A stretch of 64,000 bases of DNA, taken from positions 12,028,001-12,092,000 of the forward strand of contig NC_079517.1 of the NCBI RefSeq assembly GCF_000801105.2. The letters run 5' to 3'. Source of the stretch: Raphanus sativus (lineage: Eukaryota > Streptophyta > Magnoliopsida > Brassicales > Brassicaceae). Below the pieces are notes generated by a model. It did no database searches. It was not told the origin of the DNA and saw only the letters and a program-made list of their open reading frames with translations. Numbering within the stretch: position 1 is the first letter of the stretch; every line of letters starts with the position of its first letter. Shown in pieces: positions 25,107 to 34,250 of the stretch. The translations under genes were made by a program, and so were the position numbers.

Positions 25107-27187
25107 TTTTTTTTGATCAAACCTTCATTTATAATAATAAAACAGAGTTTTCAGTTCACTACAGAACCGTTTGACAACAGAAACAGAGCAAGTTTAGCAA
25201 GCTCATCAGCTTGAGCATTACAGACCCGAGAAATAAAACGGTAAGAGATAGAAGTGAAGGATCGGCTCAACACGCATATGTCATGGAGGATCCCTCTAAG
25301 AGCTGTCACAGACTTGTTCCCTGTGAGCAATTGAACTAGACATTTAGAGTCTGAGAGACAGACAATGTCTTTGATTCCGGCCAGAGTCGCCTTTGAGAGT
25401 CCCTCTTTTAAAGCTAAAGCTTCTGCAACTAAAGCTGAGGGGACTAGGCTTCTTGGCGAGCTTCCTTGGGTAAGCGTACTTCCCAAGTGGTCTTTTATCA
25501 CCCAGCCCAAGCCACCTGCACACGTCGAGCTGTTCCAAGCAGCATCAGAGTAAAGAGTGGTAGCATTGACCTGATTCTGAGTAGACGAGGGTGGACAGTC
25601 TTTAGATGAAGCAGTAGATTTTTTAGGTTTTTGAGTAGCTGATTGCCATTCTTTTGCATTCACAATAGCCTTTAACATCATTGCTGCTTCTGAGAAAGAC
25701 TTATCCTCGAAAATAAATTGATTTCTGCTTGTCCACAAGACCCAAAATATCCAGGGGTACAAGGGAGCAGATAAGCCCGTAGGGGGGAGGTTTACCATCC
25801 GAGTACATGACTTGAGCAAGTCCTCCATGGAGTGGCATGAGCTACTTGACGGCACGAGAGTTGCGGGGGCAAGATCCCACACTTTAACTGCAAACGGGCA
25901 GGAAAACATAACATGAAAAACAGTCTCCAATGCTCCGCACCGTTTACACTTCCCGTCAACTTGCATCCCACGCTTTAGAAGCGCTTCGCCTACAGCCAGC
26001 GCATTGTTTTTTAGTTTCCAGAGAAAGTGTTTTAACTTTGGTGAACATTTGACATTCCACACACACTGTTTCCAGTTGAAAGTAACTGCCCCTCCACCAT
26101 TGTTCACCTTTGCCACTGCGTATCCTGTTTTTGCAGAATATTCTCCTGATTTTTCATAGAGCCAGATTCTTTCATCCTGCAGGTCATTTGAGCTCAGCAC
26201 CAACTTTCGAATCTCCTTCTCATGGTGAGGGAGGTGGAGTCTTATCTGATCAACATCCCATTCCGCTGCATGAGGTAAAATTAAATCCTTGACCTTGAGG
26301 TTGAGAGCCTCTTCCGTGGGAGGCCCCATAGGTCCAGCCTGATGATTGATAGATAGCCAATTTTGGCGCCAGATGGGGATTGATTCTCCATTACCTACAG
26401 ACCAGCCCATTCCTCTATTAATGATGTCCCTGCCTGCTAAAATACCACGCCAACCATGTGAGGCAGCATTAGGGGCAGAACACGTTAATAGGTCTTGGTG
26501 TAGACAATATTTGTTCAGGAGAGTTTGACCGAGTAGGGAGGAAGGGTTCCTTAGCAGCTTCCAGGTATGTTTTGCCAATAAGGCATCATTAAAGACCTCA
26601 ATCTCTCGGAAGCCCAGTCCCCCAGCGCCTTTTGGGAGAGTAAGTTTCTCCCATGAAACCCAACACATCTTTCGAAGCTCCGGTTTGATGTCCCACCAAA
26701 ATCTGGTTAAGACACTTTGAATTTGTTTGCATAAGGACATAGGCAGCTTGAAGCAAGACATAGCATATGTAGGCATAGATGCTAATACTGCTTTTAAAAG
26801 CACCATTTTCCCCGCACCGGACAGGAACCTGGCCGTCCAGCTCTGAGCACGTTGCTTGATACGGTCCACTATCGATGCAAAGATATCCCTCTTCTTCCTA
26901 CCAAAGTGCTCGGGCAATCCTAGGTACTTGCCTATCCCTCCTTCATTCTCAATGTTGAGCTCACGTTTTGCTCGAGTTTTACATTCCAGGCTGGTCTTTG
27001 AAGAGAAGGTGATTGCCGATTTCGAGCGATTTATACACTGTCCCGATGCTGCTTCGTACTTGGCGAGAATAGCTATGAGTGTTGAACAGCTCGCTGCGTT
27101 CGACTTCCCGAAGAACATCGTATCATCCGCGAACAGCAAATGATTTATAGGCGGGCAGTGTCGTCCCACTTTACCTTCCAGGGAGAA
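25107..27187 (-). mobile_element. 5'-truncated LINE (L1-type non-LTR retrotransposon)
   Basis: The insertion is flanked by a perfect 20-base duplication and has its poly(A) tail at the left (TTTTTTTTT on the plus strand at about 25105-25115). The right border cuts the reverse-transcriptase domain just before the FADD box, the usual result of incomplete target-primed reverse transcription. The perfect duplication and the uninterrupted remaining frame point to a recent insertion. Confidence 0.95.
25151..27187 (-). CDS. C-terminal half of a LINE ORF2 polyprotein (RT-zf-RNase H)
   Basis: About 675 codons are open to the left border stop. Counting from the first Met at 27169, the reverse-transcriptase catalytic box FADD is at residues 13-16, so the fingers, part of the palm and the upstream endonuclease are lost. 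A zf-RVT zinc-binding segment follows (about 375-455), containing CVWNVKCSPKLKHFLWKL and KCKRCGALETVFHVMFSCPF. A plant-type RNase H domain (about 545-660) carries the expected acidic residues in SDAAWN, VAEALALKEGL, LSDSK and QADELAKLA. The fragment encodes no complete reverse transcriptase, so it is a dead copy even though its frame is intact. Confidence 0.93.
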   Translation of the reverse strand, partial: FSLEGKVGRHCPPINHLLFADDTMFFGKSNAASCSTLIAILAKYEAASGQCINRSKSAITFSSKTSLECKTRAKRELNIENEGGIGKYLGLPEHFGRKKRDIFASIVDRIKQRAQSWTARFLSGAGKMVLLKAVLASMPTYAMSCFKLPMSLCKQIQSVLTRFWWDIKPELRKMCWVSWEKLTLPKGAGGLGFREIEVFNDALLAKHTWKLLRNPSSLLGQTLLNKYCLHQDLLTCSAPNAASHGWRGILAGRDIINRGMGWSVGNGESIPIWRQNWLSINHQAGPMGPPTEEALNLKVKDLILPHAAEWDVDQIRLHLPHHEKEIRKLVLSSNDLQDERIWLYEKSGEYSAKTGYAVAKVNNGGGAVTFNWKQCVWNVKCSPKLKHFLWKLKNNALAVGEALLKRGMQVDGKCKRCGALETVFHVMFSCPFAVKVWDLAPATLVPSSSSCHSMEDLLKSCTRMVNLPPTGLSAPLYPWIFWVLWTSRNQFIFEDKSFSEAAMMLKAIVNAKEWQSATQKPKKSTASSKDCPPSSTQNQVNATTLYSDAAWNSSTCAGGLGWVIKDHLGSTLTQGSSPRSLVPSALVAEALALKEGLSKATLAGIKDIVCLSDSKCLVQLLTGNKSVTALRGILHDICVLSRSFTSISYRFISRVCNAQADELAKLALFLLSNGSVVN

Positions 27188-27207
27188 TAGTTAGTTACAC
27201 AATACAT
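27188..27207. repeat. LINE target-site duplication, right copy
   Basis: Identical 20-base partner of 25087-25106. Confidence 0.95.
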
Positions 27208-27229
27208 ATACAGCAAAAAAGAGAGGGAG

Positions 27230-27790
27230 GGAGATTGGCAGAAGCATTATAATTGTTTATAAATAATTTATAATTGTTTATTATCATGAGTGGATAGATA
27301 AAATCATAAGCTTTAAGATGTTCTTATAACTAACTGATTAATACTTATAATTAATGTATAATCTCTTATAGAAATATTTATAAATTTTTAGAATTTTCAC
27401 GTAAAATATTTATACAAAAATTTATAAATGATTTTTAAGTTAGAAAATATTTTATAAAACCTTATAAACTCTTTTTTTTTTCTTACTAAAAACCTATTGG
27501 AGTAAAATTTATAACGATCCTCATTTTATAAACCCTTATGAATCAATTTATAAGGTTTTTATACATTAACTTAGAAACCTTAATAAATTAGTTGTATAGG
27601 TTTATAAATCAACTAAAATATTCTATAACCATTTAGAAATCTTTATAAAACAATTTATAATGGTTTGTATAATAATTTATAAAGGTTTATAAGGGTATGT
27701 AAATAATTTAGAAGGGTTTATAAAAATAATTTGTAAAGTTTATACACCATTTTAAAGGATTATAAAACAATTTATAAGGATATGTAAAAT
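27230..27790. repeat. TTTATAA-rich degenerate repeat tract
   Basis: Dozens of variants of AATTTATAAGGTTTATAAA occur in both orientations, with no coding signal. It is the same filler as at 24892-25010, and it recurs briefly at 28320-28380 and 29220-29290. Confidence 0.65.
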
Positions 27791-28320
27791 ATCTGAAGCG
27801 GTGGAGACTTGCTTGTTATCCGCATGTGTCTCAGAATCTGCCACGTATCATCATCTCCTTACAAAGCATGCACGTGTTCTTTAATTTTATGAATTTAATC
27901 TTTTGTATCAAAGTTTTATGAACTTGACATAACTAATTGTAATCTATGCATTTCCATTTGTACCATTAAAAAATGAAATCAATAATCTCTATACAATATT
28001 TTTTATGTCCTTATGAAAATGTAAAAGGGGTTCTAAATACCTAAAGGGCACTGTTATAGACAACATTGTTTCGCACAATTAAAGAGAGTGGGTACATATA
28101 TTTTTGCAATATAAAAACACAAAACTAGTGACTGTGTCAAAGTAAATAACAAAGCCTTATAAATAAAGCATGACCAAAGAATTAACCTCAAAAATTATTA
28201 CACAAAAATGAAGAAATCCTCCACTTTCTTTATGTTTGCTCATAAAGGAAGCCACTTGGAGATCTTTCCTAATAAAAACTGGAAGAACCTCTTATATAAC
28301 AAAGAACCTATTTTGTGTAT
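27791..28320. other. Interior of the MULE-like element, no gene seen
   Basis: A non-coding stretch between the TTTATAA tract and the minus-strand gene fragments. Confidence 0.5.
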
Positions 28321-28384
28321 TATTTATAAACTCTTATTAAATGTATCCATTAATAAGAGTTTATAAATATTTATAAATTGCAGC

Positions 28385-28625
28385 ATACACCAGATAGCGA
28401 TTGATGTAGCTTCATCGGCCAAAAAAGGATTTCCTGTAACAATACCCTTTCTAGTTGATCTCAAGGTAAAAGTGAACATATGTTTCATCGCTTTGCTTCT
28501 TTCTAGCATATTTGGTGAAAGAGCCATGTCACCACCCTTTTGTTGTGCTTCCAAATCAAGGAGGATCTGATCAAAGGCATGTTGTATAAACACAGAGAAA
28601 TACTTAACTTCAATTGGAAGAATCT
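28385..28625 (-). pseudogene. Captured gene fragment, family not recognised
   Basis: After an intron-like TTTTGCAG, the minus strand encodes about 80 codons with FDQILLDLEAQQKGGDMALS and MLERSKAMKHMFTFTLR. It reads like an exon of a helical protein. I cannot assign a family. It sits just downstream of the PATRONUS1-like piece on the same strand and may be fused to it in a transcript. Confidence 0.4.
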
Positions 28626-28652
28626 GCAAAATAACAAGCTTTAAGCACAAGT

Positions 28653-28852
28653 TCACAAGAACATCTCCCCAGCTATGTTGGTTTCACATTTTGCAGAACC
28701 AGAAAAAATGATTTGCTTGTTCTTGGAAGAAACTTTGGAATAACCCAGACTTTTTTGTGATGTCATTGAGAGCATTACGAGCACCTCCAAGTTTCTTCTT
28801 CTGACCAATCACATATCACTTTTAACAGAAGCATCAGTAACAACAGTCTTTG
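28653..28852 (-). pseudogene. Captured PATRONUS1-like (securin-like) gene fragment with frameshifts
   Basis: Three successive minus-strand pieces in different frames are KTVVTDASVKSDM, then GQKKKLGGARNALNDITKKS, then SKNKQIIFSGSAKC leading to IAGEMFL and a stop. Together they follow the N-terminal part of PATRONUS1 (At3g14190) as I recall it, a plant protector of centromeric cohesion and securin-like inhibitor of separase. At least two frameshifts and the absence of both ends make it non-functional. Its presence beside a PPR fragment supports gene capture by the surrounding element. Confidence 0.68.
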
Positions 28853-29434
28853 AAAATAACAAACAAGCAAATTCTTGTTTCAAAGAATCCATCAACTGTT
28901 TAAGCATATGATTACACATAGGTGAGGACATCCTCCGTTCTTTTGAAGTTTGATCAGATATGTGGTTACTTTAATGAATCTTGTTTGACACAATCAATTG
29001 TCATATTTGTATTCTTTTCTGAAACATAAAAAAGCATAATGGTGATAGTCAATCTTTATATACACAGCTATATTGTGGGATAAAATTATATGTGATAATG
29101 ATCCTCCATATCACAATTGTTTTATAATTAAGATTTTATAGATGTAAAATCTAAGAAATTACTACTTCCAACAATAAGCAAATCATGAGTACTACATACT
29201 ACCTTGTAAAATAACTGAAAACTCTTATAAACAAAAATGTTAGCACTATGTTCTTTATCGTTAAATTTATAAGGTCTTATAAATTTGAGATTTGAAAACT
29301 TCATGCGAAAAACTTTGTCTCCCTTCCCAGAAATTGATCGATTTTGAGAAATCAAGCTAAAATTACAAAAAGAGACGAAAATCACCATCTATTACCCTTT
29401 CACCTTTGTTATGCGTTCAAGGTGAGAAATCCTC

Positions 29435-29720
29435 TTGTTTTGTTCGTTTGAGCTCGTCGGACATCTGCTTCGTCAAATCTCGTCGGAATCATTGAATCTT
29501 GTCGGCGAAAGTGTCAGAATCGTCGAAACTCGCCGGAAAGTCGCCAGATCTCGCTTGCCGGGAAGTCGCCAGATCTCGCTCGCCAGGAAATCGCCAGATC
29601 TCATCGGAGAGCTCACCGCCGGAGAGCTCGTCGTCGGAATGCTCAGAGAGCTCGTCAGAGAGATCATCGGAGAGCTCGTCAGGTTCGTATTCAGTCTCGT
29701 ATTCAGTCTCGTTTGATTGG
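29435..29720. repeat. GTCGCCAGATCTCGC and GAGAGCTCGTC tandem repeats
   Basis: Three diverged copies of a unit of about 27 bases containing GTCGCCAGATCTCGCT (from about 29535) are followed by several GGAGAGCTCGTC-type units. Every frame is open because the repeat is free of stops, not because it is a gene. It mirrors the GTC-rich block at the left end of the element. Confidence 0.7.
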
Positions 29721-29852
29721 ATTTGGAGAGCTGTGGGAGAGAATACACCAAAGGGTATAACAGTCATTTTATTATTTATTTTTTAGTGGTAAAGTTGATT
29801 AGTGTATTTTTGAAAAGTGATATAATAAAAGTGGTATTAGTGGCAATTCCCC

Positions 29853-30290
29853 AAGGATGTCTTTATATAAGCTAAGGTTATCCACCTGAAAAATACAAAA
29901 CTAAGTACATATATGCATTTATACAATTCTCTCTTTATATACATACATACATGTAGGGATATAAATATCTCATGAACTGTATTATAATGTTTTAGTTTCC
30001 AGAACATGTTTGGTTTTGTTGGACTCAAACATGCAAAAACAGAAGAAACTCATAGGCTCTACTGATAGATACCAAAAAATTTCATCTGAAAGAAAAAGAA
30101 AGTTGATTTATCACTTCTTTTTTGAATTGTCTTTGTCTTGATAGCACTGAAGATTCTTTATCTGGAAAGACATAAAATCCAATATCAGATTCAGGACTAA
30201 ATAAGCAGAACTAATGAAATAAATACTTAATGAGTAGGCTAATTATTACCTTTACTTTCTTGTAAGAACATGAGAAAGGCAAAACTGGGA
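29853..30290. other. 3' region of the LZY3-like gene
   Basis: Probable 3' untranslated region of the minus-strand gene, possibly with an intron: GTAATAATTAG-like donor near 30250. No other gene was seen. Confidence 0.45.
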
Positions 30291-31585
30291 TCAGATCTCA
30301 AGAACAATGACTGCAACCAAAAGGAAGAGGAAGATCGAATCAGTTCATGAACATTATTAAAATAAAAATCTAACAAACGAAAAGATCTGAAACTCACAAT
30401 CAGAATCTGTTTTGACCCATTTGCTCCCATCGCCACTATTTCTTCCTTCTTCTTCCTCGTTCTTTAATGAAAGCTGTTGCTTATCTTGCACGTATTTCTT
30501 TGTTGATGTTTGCTTCGAGGAAGCTTGAGCATTAACCTTCTTGTGTAGCATCACCCTCAGTAGCTGCATATATCGTGTAAATAATAAGCTAAATGATGTA
30601 GAAAATACTTTAATTAGTATTCTAAATCGTGTTATGAACTTTAGTAGTACCTTTTCCATTCTAGATTCTTGAAACGTGTCTCTCAAGCTAGGATTAGGAA
30701 GAGGAGAGAACCCCTCTGAACATACAAACATCTTCTTGAGGAGATAAGAAACAGAGGTTTTGCTCAAATCTCTCTTACTCTTATTCTTTTTATTGCTACT
30801 CTCTGTAGATATAGCTTTGCATCTTCCCAAGATAACACTGATGGTACGCTCAATGTCTTCGTTCTCATCAGAATCTCCACCACCAGAGAGCACGTTGCTG
30901 ATTCTTCTATCGACTTCAAGACTCGAAGGACAATTCAAGAATCTATCCAAAGGAAGATTCGCAAGTTCTCTGTTCACATCTGACTTCCTCTTCTTGTTCT
31001 TTCTTGTCAAGAGCTTGGTCAGTTCCTTTTGCAGTTTCCCAACTTCCTCGGGAGTAAACTCCTCAAGATCACCGGAGAAAGAAAGATCTTGATCTCTATC
31101 TTGCGCTTGACCTTCCACGTGCACGTTAGAGGGATTCTCCTCTTGAATCACTTCTTGAACAACTTGTATTGGTGTATGATCTTTGGACACACTACCGAAA
31201 GTTCCAATCGCAAGTAATCCGTGAGGCCAGTCGCTAAACTCCTCTCGTGGTTGATCTGTGATTTACAAACATAAGACAAAAAAATATGATAAGAGAGCCT
31301 ATTAACTACAAGGGGTTGCTTTGCACATATTCCAAGTAGACAACAACTTTGGTAAATAAAAAAGATTTGTTTCGTAGACAATAGAATCTAATGTGTATGA
31401 TCTTTAACTTACGAGAAGAAGCAGAGGATATGCTTGGTCTATTAGTGTTCCCTTGTTTCCCATGTAGTTTGTTCTGCATCCATCCGAAGAACTGAAAAAG
31501 AAAAAAAAACGTTTATGAGTACATGTGTTCATTTTCAGACACATCTCGGAAATGAATGAACATGAGTGGTGAAACGGACCTTCAT
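30291..31585 (-). CDS. LZY3: LAZY1-family gravitropism protein, LZY3/DRO1/NGR2-like
   Basis: Five coding exons on the minus strand: 31585-31580, 31491-31413, 31255-30651, 30563-30398 and 30310-30291. All junctions use GT/AG and keep phase, giving 291 residues. The first coding exon holds only ATGAAG (Met-Lys). The second gives [14 protein letters not shown], the family's N-terminal signature. The third opens with [18 protein letters not shown], another conserved block. A basic and Ser-rich middle part follows. The last exon completes WVKTDSDFIVLEI at the C terminus, the conserved CCL/EAR-like tail that recruits RLD proteins in the family. LZY proteins relay gravity sensing to polar auxin transport in columella and endodermal cells and set root and branch angle. 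Position next to the EXO70D1 and Lung-7TM homologues matches At1g72490. A longer single-frame reading of exons 3 and 4 runs through introns and is wrong. Confidence 0.93.
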
Positions 31586-32308
31586 GTCTTAATGACCCCG
31601 AAGAACAAGAAAAGGAAAAGGTGAAAAGGAAATGAAATAACTCGGGTTCTTGGTGAATCAAGAAGCGTAATACAAGCAAGAATTCAAGAATAAGATCTTT
31701 GAATATATTTGTTTGATGAATTTAATGGTTCAAGTTCCAAAATTGACTGTCTTAGTTCTTCGTTCAGATTCACTTCTTTAAATAGAATAACGAAGAAGAA
31801 GAAGAAGAAGAAAGTCTTTTTTTTTTGTTTGGTTAACTTCTGTTCAGTTCGCACTCTTCTTTATACAGCTCGCAATGTAGGGCTCATATCCCCATGCAAA
31901 CGATCCAGGTCCAACGAAATATTCTTACGTGTGTATTTGATTTGTATTTTAGTTTATTAATATTATAAAAACGCTTAACTAGTACTATTATATTATATTG
32001 ATTTTGTATCGGAGAGAACGTCACGGCTTTGATAACAGTTCATATAAACGGCACTTCGTATGATCATAAAGTCTCAAATCTCTTTTTAACCATAATTCGA
32101 CTATCTATAAAAGGAGAAAATAATTACGTTGAAGCCCTAGAAAAGTACTTGTTTTGTCATTGAGTGGTTACTATGTAGACGCGAAAATACTGAGTCTTCC
32201 ACACATCTTGTTTATTTGTGTTATTTTTCGTCGAGTTTGTCCTTTTTCTTCTTCTTCTGATCATATGAGATATATCTGTAATGTATGCTGGCTTATTTTT
32301 CTAACCAA
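31586..32308 (-). promoter_or_regulatory. Upstream region of the LZY3-like gene
   Basis: This should contain the promoter and 5' leader. A GAA-repeat (AAGAAGAAGAAG) at about 31793-31811 lies roughly 210 bases upstream of the start codon. No other element was seen. Confidence 0.4.
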
Positions 32309-32320
32309 GTGCATGCAAAT

Positions 32321-32529
32321 TTTTTTTTTTTTTTTGGATAATCCGGGGGTTCTCCAGTTACGCGGATCATTCCCCCGGGCCCGGTCAGACAGCGGTCCAC
32401 TTCACCCGGGAGGGTTATACCTGGGCTGAGGACAAGGCCCAACACCCAATACCGCATTTGGTAACATGAAAGAAGTAGTTTCGTGGTTCGAACCCAGGAG
32501 CATGACCATTGGCCCCCAAGGCCCCACTG
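32321..32529 (-). mobile_element. tRNA-derived SINE
   Basis: A 12-base duplication GTGCATGCAAAT flanks it (32309-32320 and 32530-32541). The plus strand shows a T tract at the left end, so the element points left with a poly(A) tail. Near its 5' end on the minus strand is GGGTTCGAACC, a good RNA polymerase III B box, about 40 bases in. The 209-base length and GC-rich body fit a Brassicaceae SINE. It is not a tRNA gene: no cloverleaf can be drawn. Confidence 0.82.
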
Positions 32530-33114
32530 GTGCATGCAAATATTGCCATTATCAATTCTCAAGAAAGAAAAACAAGAAGCCATTATCAGGGTTTGTAATG
32601 GGTTTGTGCGAGTGGAATATAGTGTTAAGTTTATTTCTAAATATTAGATAGTTAGCATCGTATATTTTATTATCTTAGTTCTTTGAAAACTAAATAAGAA
32701 ATTTGTGGTTTTTATTTGTAACCTCTTGTTGTGCAATGGTTTCTTGACGAAAACAAAATGCACTTCAAATTGTTTTGCTCCACTCGTAATTTCCTTTTAA
32801 GAAAACGATTATGTGACATGTTCACTATTATTCTAAGGCTGATATCAAATTCTAGAGAACTTCAGAAAATTCTAAGACGGAAAGAGACAGATAGAAAGAT
32901 TGAAATCTATAAAGCCAAACCCACGAAGGAACTCATGCCAGTGTCCCCTCACCCTCTGGATTTCTAAGATCATAGTGTCTCTATACAATGTAATTTTGTG
33001 TATCTCTATCTTCCATCAAATAATTGAGTCACAATGTTATGGACGTGTAACACATTTTACCCAATCATCTTTTAGGTTTGATGGCAAACTAATCATCCAT
33101 ATTTCATTTTCATA

Positions 33115-33163
33115 GATGTATATATTTCTTTTTCTTTTTGAGAAAAGATGTATATATTTCTTT
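33115..33163. repeat. 17-base duplication around a T-rich micro-insert
   Basis: GATGTATATATTTCTTT at 33115-33131 and 33147-33163 encloses the 15-base TTCTTTTTGAGAAAA. Confidence 0.75.
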
Positions 33164-33530
33164 CCATATAGTATATGAAATTATAACTAATTATGGAATC
33201 TATATGACTATATTAATGGTCTTACGAACCCTTTGTAGACCAGATTTGTGGACATCTTAACCAAATTGATTTGTGAGTTAGTTGTTTGACTAATTAAGCC
33301 GTTGGACTATTAGCATAAATGATCTGATGACACTGATCTAGTATATAATACATGGTTTATATAGACATTATCAGTTTTTTATAGACTATCAGTTTGATAT
33401 TATGGTTTTAATATTTGTTTGGAATAAGTCATTTAAACAATATAACATGACCACTATATCTTAAATATTTTGCGTTTGTTTATTATATGATATGATCACT
33501 CCTAAAATAAAATTCTAATTAGAAATTGGT

Positions 33531-33571
33531 GAATTGATATGTTTTTTTTTGAACTTGAATTGATATGTTTT
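33531..33571 (-). repeat. 15-base duplication around a poly(T) micro-insert
   Basis: GAATTGATATGTTTT at 33531-33545 and 33557-33571 encloses TTTTTGAACTT. On the minus strand this is AAGTTC followed by an A tail. Confidence 0.8.
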
Positions 33572-33607
33572 GAGAAAAAAAACTGACTGTTTTGAAATAC
33601 TACTAGA

Positions 33608-34250
33608 CTAGATTTTGATCCGCGCTTTTGAAGCGCGGGATATTTTAACATGAAGTTCACTAATAATTTAACAAATATTTTGGTAATTTTTAAAGAGTGT
33701 GTATTTAAAATATTTTTTGCATTTAAATTAGTATTTTTAAATTCAACCCGATTGTGATTATACCGGTTAATCCGGAGATCTGACAATTCAATTTATGTTT
33801 TTAAAATATTCATATTAAAAAATCATTAAAATCCGAAACTAACCGATTGAACTGATGGATGACCGATATGTAATCTAATTGGATTTAAATTGTAATAGTT
33901 TCATAATTTGTAATCTTATAATCGAAATTTTAAAGTTCACTATTTTGCAATTTATGAAATTGTGACGTTCTACAAAATTCTAAAGAGAAACGATAGATAT
34001 AAATAATTAAGATTAATTATTGTATTATTTGGAAACATTGATAGTAGTATAAAGAAATAAGTATATTGTTTGGAAACGTAGATAGTAGTATAAAGAAATA
34101 AGTATATTGTTTGGAAATATGGATAGTAGTATAAATAAAGAAACATTAATGATTTAATGTATGTTTAACTATAAAGTATAAAAGTGTATTTAATTTAAAA
34201 ACTTACAAAATAAATGTTAGGTCCAACAGAATGTTTCTGTTTTAATAAGA
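33608..34250 (-). mobile_element. Non-autonomous Helitron 6 with an internal triplication
   Basis: On the minus strand it begins TCTTATTAAAACAGAAAC at 34250. It ends with a long stem CCGCGCTT/AAGCGCGG (33620-33638), a spacer and CTAG (33611-33608), with flanks A and T. It is 643 bases long and non-coding. Confidence 0.82.
34029..34140. repeat. 41-base tandem repeat, about 2.7 copies
   Basis: Units containing TTGGAAACNTNGATAGTAGT start near 34029, 34070 and 34111 with a regular 41-base period, inside Helitron 6. Confidence 0.85.

Larger units (their letters stand above)
23275..29852. mobile_element. MULE-like composite element carrying host gene fragments (Pack-MULE type)
   Basis: The left end GGGGAAATTTCATAAC and the right end read on the other strand, GGGGAATTGCCACTAAT, resemble terminal repeats of Brassicaceae Mutator-like elements. 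Both ends then continue with similar ATACAC and TACCCT-type sequence. Just inside each end is a CT/GTC-rich, leader-like block with tandem repeats (23440-23600 and 29440-29720). The interior holds a PPR gene fragment, a second spliced fragment, a PATRONUS1-like fragment and another unidentified fragment, together with TTTATAA-rich filler and a nested LINE. No MURA transposase was seen. I could not find a matching nine-base target duplication (AAGAAAAAA versus AAGGATGTC), so the outer limits are provisional. Confidence 0.55.
32542..33607. other. AT-rich intergenic stretch with two micro-insertions
   Basis: No gene was seen. It contains short direct repeats around poly(T)-rich inserts at 33115-33163 and 33531-33571. 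Confidence 0.5.

Noticed and set aside
29435..29786. Four overlapping open frames of about 90 codons on both strands
   Set aside because: A GTC/CTC tandem repeat without stops explains all of them; no conserved protein pattern.
23266..29861. Nine-base target duplication for the MULE-like element
   Set aside because: AAGAAAAAA and AAGGATGTC do not match, so I kept the element on terminal similarity only and lowered confidence.
30357..31190. Single 277-codon frame as the complete LZY3 protein
   Set aside because: It reads through two introns and lacks the conserved N- and C-terminal motifs, which the five-exon model restores.
32495..32520. Possible tRNA gene from the GGTTCGAACCC sequence
   Set aside because: No cloverleaf can be drawn and the flanking target duplication and poly(A) tail show a SINE.
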